Positions 7,925-15,925 of a stretch of DNA of 28,721 nucleotides are shown one piece after another; the stretch's first letter is position 1; every line of letters begins with the position of its first letter. Below the pieces are notes generated by a model. The model did no database searches. It worked only from the letters and a program-made list of their open reading frames with translations, and was not told the origin of the DNA. The DNA is taken from positions 1 through 28,721 of the forward strand of contig JAKFFN010000292.1 in assembly GCA_036675025.1 (NCBI GenBank), read 5' to 3'. The position numbers were made by a program, and so were the translations under genes. Origin of the DNA: JAKFFN01 sp036675025 (GTDB lineage: Bacteria > Sumerlaeota > Sumerlaeia > Sumerlaeales > Sumerlaeaceae).

Positions 7925-9352
7925 TCAGACCAGCGGATAGGTAATAGTAAAACGCGAACCGCGGTTCGGCACTGATTCGATTCGCATTGTGCCGCCGGTG
8001 GCGTCCAGCAGTAGCTTCACGACCGTTAGCCCGATTCCCATGCCGCTGTAGGCCCGTTCGAGCCGGTAATCCACCTGGTAGAAGTACTCAAATATCTGCT
8101 TCAGGTTTTCCGGAGAAATTCCGATTCCTGTGTCCGAGATGTGGATTTCCAGATGGCTTGTGGTCCGGTTAAAAGTGATGGTCACTTTGCCGTCGTATTG
8201 GATGAACTTGATGGCGTTGTCGAGCAGGTGATAATAGATGCGTTCCAGGGCGGTGGCGTCGGTTTTAATTGCCGGCACGGGGGCCGTTACGACGGGTTCG
8301 ATGGTTACCTGGCGCGATGCACGGCGATGTTCCACTTTCGGAATTACGCGCCAGAGCACCTCCAACGGGTCAACCGCCTGCGTTACAACGTTAACCATCC
8401 CGCCCGATTCCACTTCTGCTATTTCGAGAATGTCGTTCACCATGTTTTGAAGATGGTGGCTGTGGTAGGAGACTCTTTCGAGCATGTCCTGCTGGGCCGC
8501 AGTAATTTCGCCGGCGCGGCCCTGGCGCAGCAGGTGAATGAAACCAATGATGCTGGTAAGAGGAGTTCTGAGTTCGTGGGAAACAATGCTGAGAAAATTC
8601 GTCTTCAGCTTGTCTACTTCCCGCATGCGGGTGGCGGCAACAGTAAGCTCCTCCACGAGCTCTACGTTCTCCAGGGTGACGCAGGCGTGATTCACCAGCC
8701 ACTGAAATCGAATAATGCACTGCTGATCCAAGGTCTCATCTTCAAACTGCCGATCGGCAATCAGGATTCCGTGAAGTCCTCTGCGCGTCTTCAGCCTAGC
8801 GGCAACCACCGGCATTTTAATAATGTCATCGAGGCCGGTCAGGTTCGTATCATTGAGTTCATAAACCTGGGTATGGGGTGAGGCCGCGACGCGGGTAAGC
8901 AGATGGTGTTCCGGCAATTCGGGAGCATCGGCCACGAAGCGCTGGAAACCGGCGTTTAAGGCCGTGCCTTCTTCGCGTCCCTGCAGCAGCTGCACCCAGA
9001 GCGAATGAAACCGCAGGTCATACAGTTGCTGGATAGCTGCCGGCTCCGATGATTCCCGTTCAATTTCCGCGATCTGGTCCCGCAGTACCTTCTGCTCCCG
9101 GTCCATTTCTTTACGGAAATGCCTGTGTTCGTGGGCAGTTCTGGCGCCAAGGGCCATTCGCCCCTGGTACTGGTTAAGCTTTTCATCATAGCGGATGATA
9201 AATGCGCGGCTGAATCGGAAAGTGTCGGGTGCTACCAGCAGGCCAGCCACGATGGCATAGAAATCATCAAGCTTGTGCGCAGAGCCAAGGGCCATGTGCA
9301 CCTGCTCCAGCAGTTGCAATTCTTCGTTAACAGCGTTCGGCTTAGTGGTCAC
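7925..9352 (-). CDS. soluble sensor histidine kinase with N-terminal GAF-like domain
   Basis: A 475-aa cytoplasmic histidine kinase. Residues about 15-230 form a GAF-like sensory region interrupted by a charged helical stretch (residues 75-105). The HisKA motif SHELRTPL has the phospho-acceptor H259. The ATPase domain shows the N box (LLDNAIKF), G1 box (ISDTGIGIS), F box (IFEYFYQVD) and G2 box (GMGIGLTVVK), all intact. There is no receiver domain and no transmembrane segment. The start is GTG at 9350-9352 with GGGA 5 nt upstream. It is last in a tight operon, 17 bp after the anti-sigma kinase. No response regulator is in the window, so its partner is unknown. It may feed a second input into the partner-switching module, but that is inference from context. 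Confidence 0.93.
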   Translation of the reverse strand: MTTKPNAVNEELQLLEQVHMALGSAHKLDDFYAIVAGLLVAPDTFRFSRAFIIRYDEKLNQYQGRMALGARTAHEHRHFRKEMDREQKVLRDQIAEIERESSEPAAIQQLYDLRFHSLWVQLLQGREEGTALNAGFQRFVADAPELPEHHLLTRVAASPHTQVYELNDTNLTGLDDIIKMPVVAARLKTRRGLHGILIADRQFEDETLDQQCIIRFQWLVNHACVTLENVELVEELTVAATRMREVDKLKTNFLSIVSHELRTPLTSIIGFIHLLRQGRAGEITAAQQDMLERVSYHSHHLQNMVNDILEIAEVESGGMVNVVTQAVDPLEVLWRVIPKVEHRRASRQVTIEPVVTAPVPAIKTDATALERIYYHLLDNAIKFIQYDGKVTITFNRTTSHLEIHISDTGIGISPENLKQIFEYFYQVDYRLERAYSGMGIGLTVVKLLLDATGGTMRIESVPNRGSRFTITYPLV

Positions 9353-9369
9353 GGATATCCCGGTTTTAC

Positions 9370-9837
9370 CTAATGCTTCCGCTTTGTCATTTCCACCACG
9401 GTGCCATTGCCCGGCGTGGTGTGAATCTGCACTTCATCCATAAACTTCCGCATCAGCACGAGTCCAAGCCCGCGAAACTTTTCACGGTTAATATCCAGGT
9501 ACGCTTCCATAGACATGGGGTGATCCAGGTCAGGCTGACCGGCGCCGGAGTCTGTAATCCTGATAGTCATGCGGTCCGGAGACAGGTACAGTTCCACCTG
9601 CACTTCCCGGCCATGTGTGCTCGAGCCGCCCTCGTAAGCGTGTTCCATGGCATTGGCGCAGGCTTCATCCACGCTGATTTCTATCTCCGCAACTTCCTGT
9701 TCAGAGAAGCCCAGGTGGCGGGCCACACTGCATACGAAATCTCGCAGCAGGCCCAGTAGCGAGGTATCTACCTGGCAGCGCAGTTCCATGTGTGGCCTTT
9801 CGCGTGAAAGATCGGCAGCCTGAGTCATGGCTTGCAT
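9370..9837 (-). CDS. anti-sigma factor Ser/Thr kinase, RsbW/SpoIIAB family
   Basis: A 155-aa GHKL-fold kinase of the RsbW type. In partner switching it binds a sigma factor or other target and phosphorylates the STAS antagonist. Motifs are intact: N box VDEACANAMEHAY (E58, N62), G1 ITDSGAG (D96) and G2 RGLGLVLM (residues 122-129). Length is typical (about 140-160 aa). The gene starts 11 bp after the STAS gene stop. Two nearby ATGs are possible (residues 1 and 4), and GGGGA lies close to both. The N-terminal 16 residues are outside the family core. The target is not identifiable here because no sigma factor gene is in the window. Confidence 0.93.
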   Translation of the reverse strand: MQAMTQAADLSRERPHMELRCQVDTSLLGLLRDFVCSVARHLGFSEQEVAEIEISVDEACANAMEHAYEGGSSTHGREVQVELYLSPDRMTIRITDSGAGQPDLDHPMSMEAYLDINREKFRGLGLVLMRKFMDEVQIHTTPGNGTVVEMTKRKH

Positions 9838-9848
9838 CGTCCCCGGCT

Positions 9849-10214
9849 TCAGCTCGACCCGGCTTTAATCATTTCTACTGCAGAGGCTTCATCAGCGGCA
9901 ATTTTGAAGATGCGGGTAAATCCAAGTCCGTCCAGTATGGCAAAAACCTTAGGCGACGGATTGAGGAGTACCAGGTTCCCCCCGCGCTGGCCAAGCTTTC
10001 GCGCCAGACCCATCATGGCGCCTATACCAGCGCTGGAAATGTAGCTAAGGCCGCTTATGTCCAGGATTACGCAATTTCGTCCCGAGTCAATGGAGGCGTG
10101 CATAGCCTTCTCGAATTCGATCACAGTGTGTGCGTCGATATAGCCACGAAGGTCATAGATGACGCATGCCGGATCACAACCCGCTTCTCGACTCGAAAAA
10201 CTAAATGCTTTCAT
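9849..10214 (-). CDS. STAS-domain anti-sigma factor antagonist, RsbV/SpoIIAA family
   Basis: A 121-aa single STAS-domain protein. Its role is to bind the RsbW-like kinase when unphosphorylated and release the kinase's target. The core runs VILDISGLSYISSAGIGAMMGLARKLG (residues 49-75); S61 aligns with the phosphorylated Ser of SpoIIAA (S58 there). NLVLLNPSPKVFAILDGLGFTRIF completes the fold. AGAGGA lies 7 nt before the ATG. The gene begins 18 bp after the phosphatase stop and ends 11 bp before the kinase start, giving the order phosphatase, antagonist, kinase. That matches a complete partner-switching cassette. Confidence 0.95.
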   Translation of the reverse strand: MKAFSFSSREAGCDPACVIYDLRGYIDAHTVIEFEKAMHASIDSGRNCVILDISGLSYISSAGIGAMMGLARKLGQRGGNLVLLNPSPKVFAILDGLGFTRIFKIAADEASAVEMIKAGSS

Positions 10215-10232
10215 CCCGTGTCCTCTGTTCTA

Positions 10233-11711
10233 TTAAGCTTCGACAGACGCCATGGTAGCGGTCTGATCAACTTCCGACCTCTCCGAATCAGTTGTCCGGA
10301 TAGCCAGCATCGTTATGTCATCGTGCTGCGGATGACCCTTCGTAAAACTCTTAATATCAGCCAAGGTTTTCTTGATGATTTCCTGAGGTGTAGCCTTTCT
10401 GTTAGTCGCGATCAAATCAAAAAAGCGATTTTGTCCGTACTCATTGTTCATTGGGTCCATGGCTTCCACTACGCCATCAGTGTAAAAGATAGCCGTATCA
10501 GCTGCTTCCAGGTCAATGGTTTCTTCTTCGAGGATCTGGAACATGTCGCCGGCGACAAGACCCATTGCCATGCCCAGCGGCGAACTGAGCTTTACTTCCC
10601 CGTCCTCCCCAACCATAACAACAGGCTCGTGGCCAGCCCGTGCGAAACGGAAAGTTTTCTCCTTCGTATCGAGAATGCCATAGGTAATCGTCACAAACAC
10701 ATTTTCGCGGGTGTCAGCATAGACGCGCTCGTTCACCTTGATCAGTACGTCACGAGGTGACAGGTTACCCGGGGCATTGGCACGCATGGTACAGCGGACT
10801 ACAGCCATGATAAGGCCGCCCGGAATGCCCTTACCGCTTACATCCGCGATAGCAATGCCGAGGTAGCGCCGGTCGTCGTCTATCCATATAAAATCGTAGT
10901 AATCGCCGCCAACTTCGAGGGCCGGCGCCGAGAACGCTGCAATTTCAAATCCCGGTGGCTGCGGGCAGCTCTTTGGCAGAAGCATTTGCTGAAAATCATG
11001 TGCTAGTTTCAGTTCCTGTTCAAGCCGTTGCTTCTCCGCCATTTCGTCGTAAAGCCGGACAAGTTCAACCGTACTGGCAGCCTGGTCGGCCAGGGTTACC
11101 AGCAGTTCCAGTTCTTCCTGCTGGAAGGCCCCCACGCCTCGCTTGTTAACAACCGCAAGTACCCCCAGGGTTTTGCCGTGGGCCAGCAGGGGAGCTACCA
11201 TCATGGTTCGTATGACCACAACTGGTGAATCAACCTTCGGCACCCGCGGATCAAGCGCAGCATCTTTGATGAGCACAGGCGTGTTGGATTGCGCTACCTG
11301 TCCGATGATACCTTCGCCCAACTGGATTTTCTCCCGCTTAACACGATCAGTCAGGTATTTTTGCTTCGTCAGAATGTAACCGGTCGACTGCATCAGTGGC
11401 GGAAAAACGCCATGGATAACGCGCGCACTCAGCACGCCCTCATCCGGATCCAGGATAAAAGTCGCCGCGGCCTCGGCGTCGGTCTGCTCAGCCACGAAGC
11501 TGGTCAGCGTTTCCAGGGCCGGCTCAACGCTCAGCGCACCGGTGGTGATTCTCTCACCGAAAACGTCGAGGAAACGGTACACCGCCTCGCGTTCACGTTT
11601 CCTCTTTTCCAGCTTCTGTACGAGCACCTTTTCCCTCCTCTGGGCACGTACTACCCAGAAGACAAGACCGGCGATTATGAGAAGGTAAACTATAGCGGCG
11701 GGATCGGCCAT
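10233..11711 (-). CDS. PP2C/SpoIIE phosphatase with GAF domain, RsbU-like
   Basis: Membrane-anchored Ser phosphatase expected to dephosphorylate the STAS antagonist. From the ATG at 11711 (492 aa): a membrane segment at residues 5-22 (AAIVYLLIIAGLVFWVV), a basic coiled stretch, a GAF domain at about 60-225, a short linker (LAHDFQQMLLP, typical of these phosphatases), then the SpoIIE domain at about 260-480. Metal-binding acidic motifs are intact: GGDYYDF, DVSGKG, YTDGVVEA and HDDITML. The start is uncertain: the frame is open to a GTG at 11852, but that abuts the divergent gene's ATG at 11853 and has no ribosome site. A TTG at 11735 has a partial one (GGTAGG). The gene is first in the four-gene operon; the GAF domain is its likely sensory input. 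Confidence 0.93.
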   Translation of the reverse strand: MADPAAIVYLLIIAGLVFWVVRAQRREKVLVQKLEKRKREREAVYRFLDVFGERITTGALSVEPALETLTSFVAEQTDAEAAATFILDPDEGVLSARVIHGVFPPLMQSTGYILTKQKYLTDRVKREKIQLGEGIIGQVAQSNTPVLIKDAALDPRVPKVDSPVVVIRTMMVAPLLAHGKTLGVLAVVNKRGVGAFQQEELELLVTLADQAASTVELVRLYDEMAEKQRLEQELKLAHDFQQMLLPKSCPQPPGFEIAAFSAPALEVGGDYYDFIWIDDDRRYLGIAIADVSGKGIPGGLIMAVVRCTMRANAPGNLSPRDVLIKVNERVYADTRENVFVTITYGILDTKEKTFRFARAGHEPVVMVGEDGEVKLSSPLGMAMGLVAGDMFQILEEETIDLEAADTAIFYTDGVVEAMDPMNNEYGQNRFFDLIATNRKATPQEIIKKTLADIKSFTKGHPQHDDITMLAIRTTDSERSEVDQTATMASVEA

Positions 11712-11839
11712 ATCAACAAATGTATCCAAGGCCAATGGTTGCCTACCGGCAACAGAAATCGCAATAATCAGCCATCCATATAGCTGCTTAAGTTTAACAT
11801 TGCCATATTGGCACAAAGATCGTTTGGGCTGTTGGTACC

Positions 11840-11844
11840 AGGAG
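11840..11844 (+). promoter_or_regulatory. ribosome binding site fixing the epimerase start
   Basis: AGGAG lies 8 nt before the ATG at 11853 and selects that start over an in-frame upstream ATG at 11808. The chosen start also begins directly with the Rossmann strand. Confidence 0.8.
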
Positions 11845-11852
11845 AACAGCAC

Positions 11853-12710
11853 ATGAAACTGGCAATTGCAGGCGGTACGGGATTAATAGGCAGCGCGGTA
11901 GCCCATAAAGCAGAGTCGGCGGGGCACGAAATTACTGTCCTGCATGTTCCCCGGCCTGCGAAAGACCGGGCGCACGAACCTGGAGCCTGGAACGACGCTC
12001 TGGAGAAATGGCAGCCCGAAACTTTCTCTGGTTATGACGCGATCATGTTCTTTGGGGGAGAAGCCATTAGCAGCCGCTGGACCGACAAAAAGCGGCAGCG
12101 GATCATATTAAGCCGGCAGGAACCATGCCGCCGGATGGCGGAGTGCGCGGCCCGGGCTGCACAACGGCCCCGGGTTATCGTCAGTGCGTCGGCCACGGGG
12201 TATTATGGTAATCGCGGCGAAGAAACGCTGACGGAATCTGCCGCTATCGGAACCGGATATCTCCCGGAAACCACTGCCCAGTGGGAAAGCGTATGGTCAG
12301 AAGCCGAGCAGGCCGGAATTCGCGTGGTCAAGCTTCGACTGGGAGTGGTGCTGAGCCCGAATGGCGGCGCACTGAAGATGATGCTGCCGGCGTTCAAAGC
12401 CGGGCTTGGCGGCAGAATGGGGTCAGGCCACCAGTGGATGGCCTGGATCACAATTAACGATGCTGCGCGGGTGGCTGTTTGGGCCATGGAAAACGAGACC
12501 ATATCGGGGCCTGTTAATACGGTATCGCCCGGACCCGTGCGCCAGTCGGAGTTTGCCAAGGCGCTGGGTGCAGCCTTGCACAGGCCGGCCATCGCGCCGG
12601 TGCCTGCCGCGGCCCTGAAGCTGGTATTTGGACAGATGGCTGAGGAAACCATCCTTACCAGTTGCCGCGCTGTGCCGGCACGGGCAGCCGAAGCCGGATT
12701 TCACTTTTAA
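11853..12710 (+). CDS. TIGR01777-family NAD(P)-dependent epimerase, C-terminally shortened
   Basis: A 285-aa extended SDR protein related to YfcH/SulA-like epimerases; the substrate is unknown for the family. The protein starts MKLAIAGGTGLIGSAV, the dinucleotide-binding glycine motif. FFGGEAIS, RWTDKKRQRI, SASATGYYGNRGEE (the Y of the active-site region) and WMAWITINDAAR are hallmark segments of this family. It ends with MAEETILTSCRAVPARAAEAGFHF and a TAA. Family members normally continue after GFxF for about a dozen residues of helix. Here the codons after the TAA read HADIATAFRAIL and then TAG at 12747-12749, which looks like that missing helix. A single C-to-T change (CAA to TAA) would explain it. 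Function may survive, since only the last helix is lost. Confidence 0.9.
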   Translation: MKLAIAGGTGLIGSAVAHKAESAGHEITVLHVPRPAKDRAHEPGAWNDALEKWQPETFSGYDAIMFFGGEAISSRWTDKKRQRIILSRQEPCRRMAECAARAAQRPRVIVSASATGYYGNRGEETLTESAAIGTGYLPETTAQWESVWSEAEQAGIRVVKLRLGVVLSPNGGALKMMLPAFKAGLGGRMGSGHQWMAWITINDAARVAVWAMENETISGPVNTVSPGPVRQSEFAKALGAALHRPAIAPVPAAALKLVFGQMAEETILTSCRAVPARAAEAGFHF

Positions 12711-12803
12711 CATGCTGATATCGCCACCGCCTTTCGCGCCATTCTTTAGCAGCGCCGCGTCCATGGCTCAAATATCAGCCAACCGCCAGCATAAGAGTCT
12801 CCA

Positions 12804-14042
12804 ATGACTTCCGCTGTAATTCCTGCCCCCCCGCCTGCCCAGCTTACTACGGGCTTAATCCTGTTGATGGCCACAGCTGTCGGGCTGATCGTCGGTAATC
12901 TCTACTACGTGCAGCCGCTTATGGGCGTTATCGCCCGGGATTTTGGAGTTGCGGATGCCACTATCGGCTACGCCGTAACGCTTTGCCAGTCGGGGCTGGC
13001 ATTGGGGACGCTCACCATTCTTCCGCTGGGCGACGTCACCGATCGCCGGCGCCTGATCTGCCTTAGTTGCCTCTTTGCTGCCACGTCCCTTGTTATCATG
13101 GGGTTTTCGCCAAATGCCGGTCTGTTCCTGGCGGCAAATTTTCTACTTGGTCTTACTTCCGTCGCCACTCACCTGCAGGTTTCCTACGCGGCGCACCTTG
13201 CCCCGCCGGATAAGCGGGGCCATGCGGTGGGCGCGGTTATGAGCGGTCTGCTGGTGGGGATCCTGGTTGCCCGCACCATCAGCGGGTACCTGGGCGCCTG
13301 GTATGGCTGGCGCTTTATGCTTATGGCTGCCGCTGCAGTCACTTACGGGCTGGCAGCGGCGCTGTGGCTGCTGCTCCCGCGGGACGATGAATCTCACACA
13401 ATCCGCTATCGCGACCTGCTTCTCAGCATGCCGAGACTCTTTACCAATCTCCAGGTTCTGCGTGACTCCTGCGTTTATGGCGCCATCACTTTTGCCGTGT
13501 TTAATGCCTTCTGGGCAACCATTACCTTTTACCTGGAAGGACCGCCTTTCCGCATGGATAGCCGCGGTATCGGGCTGTTCAGCATGGCGGCGGTGGCGGG
13601 CGCACTGACGGCGAATTTTGCCGGGCGGCTCACCAACCGTATCCGGCCGGTCGTCATTATTGCGTGGTCGCTAGTCATTACGCTCACGAGCTTTGGCGTG
13701 TTCCTGGGCTGGGGAACCAGCCTTGTGGGGATGGTAGTCGGCATTGTTCTCATGGATCTCGGTATCCAGGCTACCCACATTGGCAACCAGACCCGGGTTC
13801 ACGGCCTTATGCCCGAAGCACGAAGCCGGCTTCATTGCGTGTACATGGTGACCTACTTCCTGGGCGGCGCCATCGGGAGCGCCCTTGGCACCTGGGCCTT
13901 TGCCCGCCTGGGCTGGCCGGGGCTTTGCCTGGTAGGGGCGGGGCTGACGACCGTTGCGCTGGGCTACTGGTGGCACCGCCAGCGCACCAATAAACGTGAG
14001 AAAGCCGGAAACATCGCCATGACGGGCGGCGTTTCCGGCTAA
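12804..14042 (+). CDS. MFS transporter
   Basis: A 412-aa inner-membrane protein with about twelve hydrophobic helices, of the drug:H+ antiporter-like MFS group. Motifs include GNLYYVQPLMG in the first helix, a motif-A-type loop (GDVTDRRRL) between helices 2 and 3, PDKRGHAVG in the fourth loop region, and a second-half RLTNRIRP loop. The substrate cannot be inferred. The ATG has only a weak GAG-type ribosome site. It starts 93 bp after the epimerase TAA (54 bp after the read-through TAG) on the same strand, so the two may be co-transcribed. The last codons lie within a stem-loop that may act as terminator. Confidence 0.93.
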   Translation: MTSAVIPAPPPAQLTTGLILLMATAVGLIVGNLYYVQPLMGVIARDFGVADATIGYAVTLCQSGLALGTLTILPLGDVTDRRRLICLSCLFAATSLVIMGFSPNAGLFLAANFLLGLTSVATHLQVSYAAHLAPPDKRGHAVGAVMSGLLVGILVARTISGYLGAWYGWRFMLMAAAAVTYGLAAALWLLLPRDDESHTIRYRDLLLSMPRLFTNLQVLRDSCVYGAITFAVFNAFWATITFYLEGPPFRMDSRGIGLFSMAAVAGALTANFAGRLTNRIRPVVIIAWSLVITLTSFGVFLGWGTSLVGMVVGIVLMDLGIQATHIGNQTRVHGLMPEARSRLHCVYMVTYFLGGAIGSALGTWAFARLGWPGLCLVGAGLTTVALGYWWHRQRTNKREKAGNIAMTGGVSG

Positions 14043-14052
14043 CAGGTTTTTT
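14004..14052 (+). terminator. possible terminator overlapping the MFS gene end
   Basis: GCCGGAAAC at 14004-14012 pairs perfectly with 14031-14039, with a smaller CGCC/GGCG pairing inside the loop, and six T at 14047-14052. The 7-nt gap before the T-run weakens the case. Confidence 0.5.
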
Positions 14053-14079
14053 ACTAAGAGGGAAAACTGCTTGGCCGGG

Positions 14080-14550
14080 TTACTCGCCGGCGAGAGCTTC
14101 CTGGATTTCCGATAGCGGCGGAACATCCTTGGCGCTCTCGTTGACCTTGGCGTACTTGACCTTGCCGTCTTTGCCGATAACGAACGCCGAACGCTTTGCC
14201 ACGCCCTTGAAGCCGAGCAGCTCTTCGTACTGACAGCCGTACTTGGCAACGGCCTCGCGGTTAAAGTCGCTGGCGAGATCGAAGTTCAGGCCCTGGTCTT
14301 CTTTGAACTTGTTCAAGGCAAACGGGCTGTCTACGGAGATGCCGACGACCTTTGCGCCCAGTTCTTCGTAGCGGTTCATGGCATCGCGGGTGTCGCACAT
14401 CTGCGTCGTGCAGACGCCAGTCCACGCCAGCGGAAAAAACAGCAGTACAACGGGCTGTTTGCCGCGGTAATCACTCAGGCGAAATTTGTCCTGGCTGCCT
14501 GCTACCGGCAGTTCCAGGTCTGGTGCGTCTTGTCCAACCTCAATAGCCAT
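14080..14550 (-). CDS. peroxiredoxin (AhpC/TSA family, BCP/AhpE-like)
   Basis: A 156-aa cytoplasmic thiol peroxidase reducing hydrogen peroxide or organic hydroperoxides. The start MAIEVGQDAPDLELP (ATG at 14550) is preferred over an in-frame ATG at 14610: AGGAG lies 10 nt upstream, and family similarity begins there. FPLAWTGVCTTQMCDTRD holds the peroxidatic Cys and a second Cys five positions later, the spacing seen in atypical 2-Cys BCP proteins; the PLAWTG context resembles AhpE. A third Cys occurs in KYGCQYEE. ISVDSPFALNKF and KRSAFVIGKDG are also typical. It is monocistronic, convergent with the MFS gene. Confidence 0.93.
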   Translation of the reverse strand: MAIEVGQDAPDLELPVAGSQDKFRLSDYRGKQPVVLLFFPLAWTGVCTTQMCDTRDAMNRYEELGAKVVGISVDSPFALNKFKEDQGLNFDLASDFNREAVAKYGCQYEELLGFKGVAKRSAFVIGKDGKVKYAKVNESAKDVPPLSEIQEALAGE

Positions 14551-14701
14551 GTCTTTGTAGCTCCTGATGAATCGTAATGTTGTCAGATCAAATGCTAACG
14601 GTGCTGACACATGTGCCTATAACAATTGGTGTCAACCATTCCACGAAGCTAGTGGAAATTAGTTTTCCACAGGCTCATTTTTTTTACTACATAATAGCGT
14701 A

Positions 14702-14790
14702 AGTCCTTTAGTTTTAATGATCCGTGCGGAGAAACTGCGTTTTAATTATTCTGCAAGTCTAGTCCTTTCAATGTTTTATACGGAGAAACT
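14702..14790. repeat. two-copy imperfect direct repeat
   Basis: AGTCCTTT occurs at 14702 and 14761, and CGGAGAAACT at 14727 and 14781, in the same order with 25 and 20 nt between element starts. No gene overlaps convincingly. Possible binding-site repeat or remnant; meaning unknown. Confidence 0.45.
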
Positions 14791-15001
14791 ATTTCCATTT
14801 TTAGAATTTGTGTCGGGGACAGGGCCGTTGCCAAATCTGCATTGGTTATGGCTGAAGGCAGAGTCGTTGTCTATTCCCGGAGAGACCCTGAGGGATACGC
14901 ATTTACCCTAAAACGTCGTGGGGAGGTGGAGCCGGCCTGAAATACGCGCTGCGTTAAAATACGGTTGTATTAACTTATTCAAAAGAATCCGTGGCAATTG
15001 G

Positions 15002-15031
15002 TTGACAAATCCACCTGATCCCGTTTTTAAT
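15002..15031 (+). promoter_or_regulatory. sigma70-type promoter for pseudopilin 2
   Basis: TTGACA at 15002-15007 is a perfect -35; TTTAAT at 15026-15031 is a 5-of-6 -10; spacing is 18 nt. It would give a leader of about 50 nt before the ATG at 15091. Confidence 0.65.
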
Positions 15032-15090
15032 TTAGCCGTAGGTGGCGGCACGCACTATATACTAATTTATTATACGGGAGTAAAGGCATC

Positions 15091-15780
15091 ATGAAACGAT
15101 ATGGTTTCACGCTCATTGAGTTGCTGATCGTTGTCGCGATCATTGCAATTCTTGCAGCCATTGCAGTTCCCAATTTCCTGGAGGCTCAAACGCGGGCGAA
15201 GGTCAGTCGTACTACATCTGATATGCGGACTTTAGCAACTGCTTTTGAGACCTATACGGTGGATCATAACCGGCCACCAACTGTACTTACCGGCTATCCT
15301 GGCTCGCTCTTGAACGGCCCCAGCCTTGTGAACTCTGCGAACACCGGAATCGCCTGGGTCAGTTATCGATTCCGCAGGGTAACGACGCCGATTGCGTATA
15401 TAACATCGGTGTTTCCAGATGTTTTTGCCCAGGGAGGTAAAACGAAAACCTCGACCGGCGCCACTAGTGTTAACTACGATTCTTTCGATTACATTGACAT
15501 GCACTTGGATAAAGACCTGGGCAGAACGGGCACTGCTGTTCGACAGGGTGGTTTAACGTCCGGAGGTTCCTGGCGGGTTGCTTCCTGCGGCCCGGATAAC
15601 ATCCAGGCGTTTGGTGGTTCAACGGTCGGCGCTACCAACAATTACCTGGGTGTAGATTATGATGCTACAAATGGAACTGTAAGCACCGGTGATATTGTGC
15701 GGGTTGGTGGATCAGCCCCGACCCCTACGTTGCCTGCAATTGATCGCGTCAGGAACAAATATAATCAGACGGGCATCTGA
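15091..15780 (+). CDS. type II secretion pseudopilin / type IV pilin-like protein (paralogue 2)
   Basis: A 229-aa prepilin-like protein. The short leader MKRYG precedes FTLIELL with the canonical Gly at -1. Mature residues 1-35 are identical to the pilin at 7133-7858. The head domain has SCGPDN, aligning with SSGPDK of the other copy, and a C-terminal YDATNGTVSTG then RVGG. The middle is divergent, with Gly/Thr-rich loops, so the two are specialised paralogues and not a recent copy. GGGAG lies 10 nt upstream of the ATG. A strong promoter and a strong terminator flank it, indicating a monocistronic and probably highly expressed gene. Role: pseudopilus, minor pilin or surface fibre subunit. The assembly genes are not in the window. 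Confidence 0.93.
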   Translation: MKRYGFTLIELLIVVAIIAILAAIAVPNFLEAQTRAKVSRTTSDMRTLATAFETYTVDHNRPPTVLTGYPGSLLNGPSLVNSANTGIAWVSYRFRRVTTPIAYITSVFPDVFAQGGKTKTSTGATSVNYDSFDYIDMHLDKDLGRTGTAVRQGGLTSGGSWRVASCGPDNIQAFGGSTVGATNNYLGVDYDATNGTVSTGDIVRVGGSAPTPTLPAIDRVRNKYNQTGI

Positions 15781-15800
15781 GTTCCGGGATATGGAATTAT

Positions 15801-15833
15801 AGCGGGCGCCCCTGGTGGCGCCCGCTTTTTTTT
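15801..15833 (+). terminator. strong intrinsic terminator after pseudopilin 2
   Basis: A 9-bp GC stem (15802-15810 with 15817-15825, plus a flanking A-T pair), a 6-nt loop and eight T. Confidence 0.95.
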
Positions 15834-15925
15834 GCATTGTCGCAGAATCCAAAACCGATTGCATTCCGTGATCGTGGGTGCCAAATCCCAGCCACTGCTA
15901 AACTCTCCTCAAAAAGGAACTGCCG

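Larger units (their letters stand above)
14551..15090. other. AT-rich intergenic region upstream of pseudopilin 2
   Basis: About 540 bp without a credible gene; a 64-codon open frame at 14717-14911 shows no ribosome site or recognisable domain. It contains an imperfect direct repeat (14702-14790), a hairpin GTGGAAA/TTTCCAC (14652-14670) near a T-run, and the pilin promoter near 15002-15031. It probably carries the peroxiredoxin promoter as well. Confidence 0.5.

Noticed and set aside
9792..10760. Plus-strand open frame of 322 codons opposite the STAS and phosphatase genes
   Set aside because: It crosses two real minus-strand genes and has no ribosome site or recognisable motif.
14652..14685. 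Hairpin GTGGAAA/TTTCCAC followed by a T-run on the plus strand
   Set aside because: No plus-strand gene ends nearby, and 6 nt separate the stem from the T-run; it may be an operator instead, but nothing supports that.
14717..14911. 64-codon open frame in the intergenic region
   Set aside because: It overlaps the direct repeats, lacks a ribosome site, and its translation resembles nothing known.
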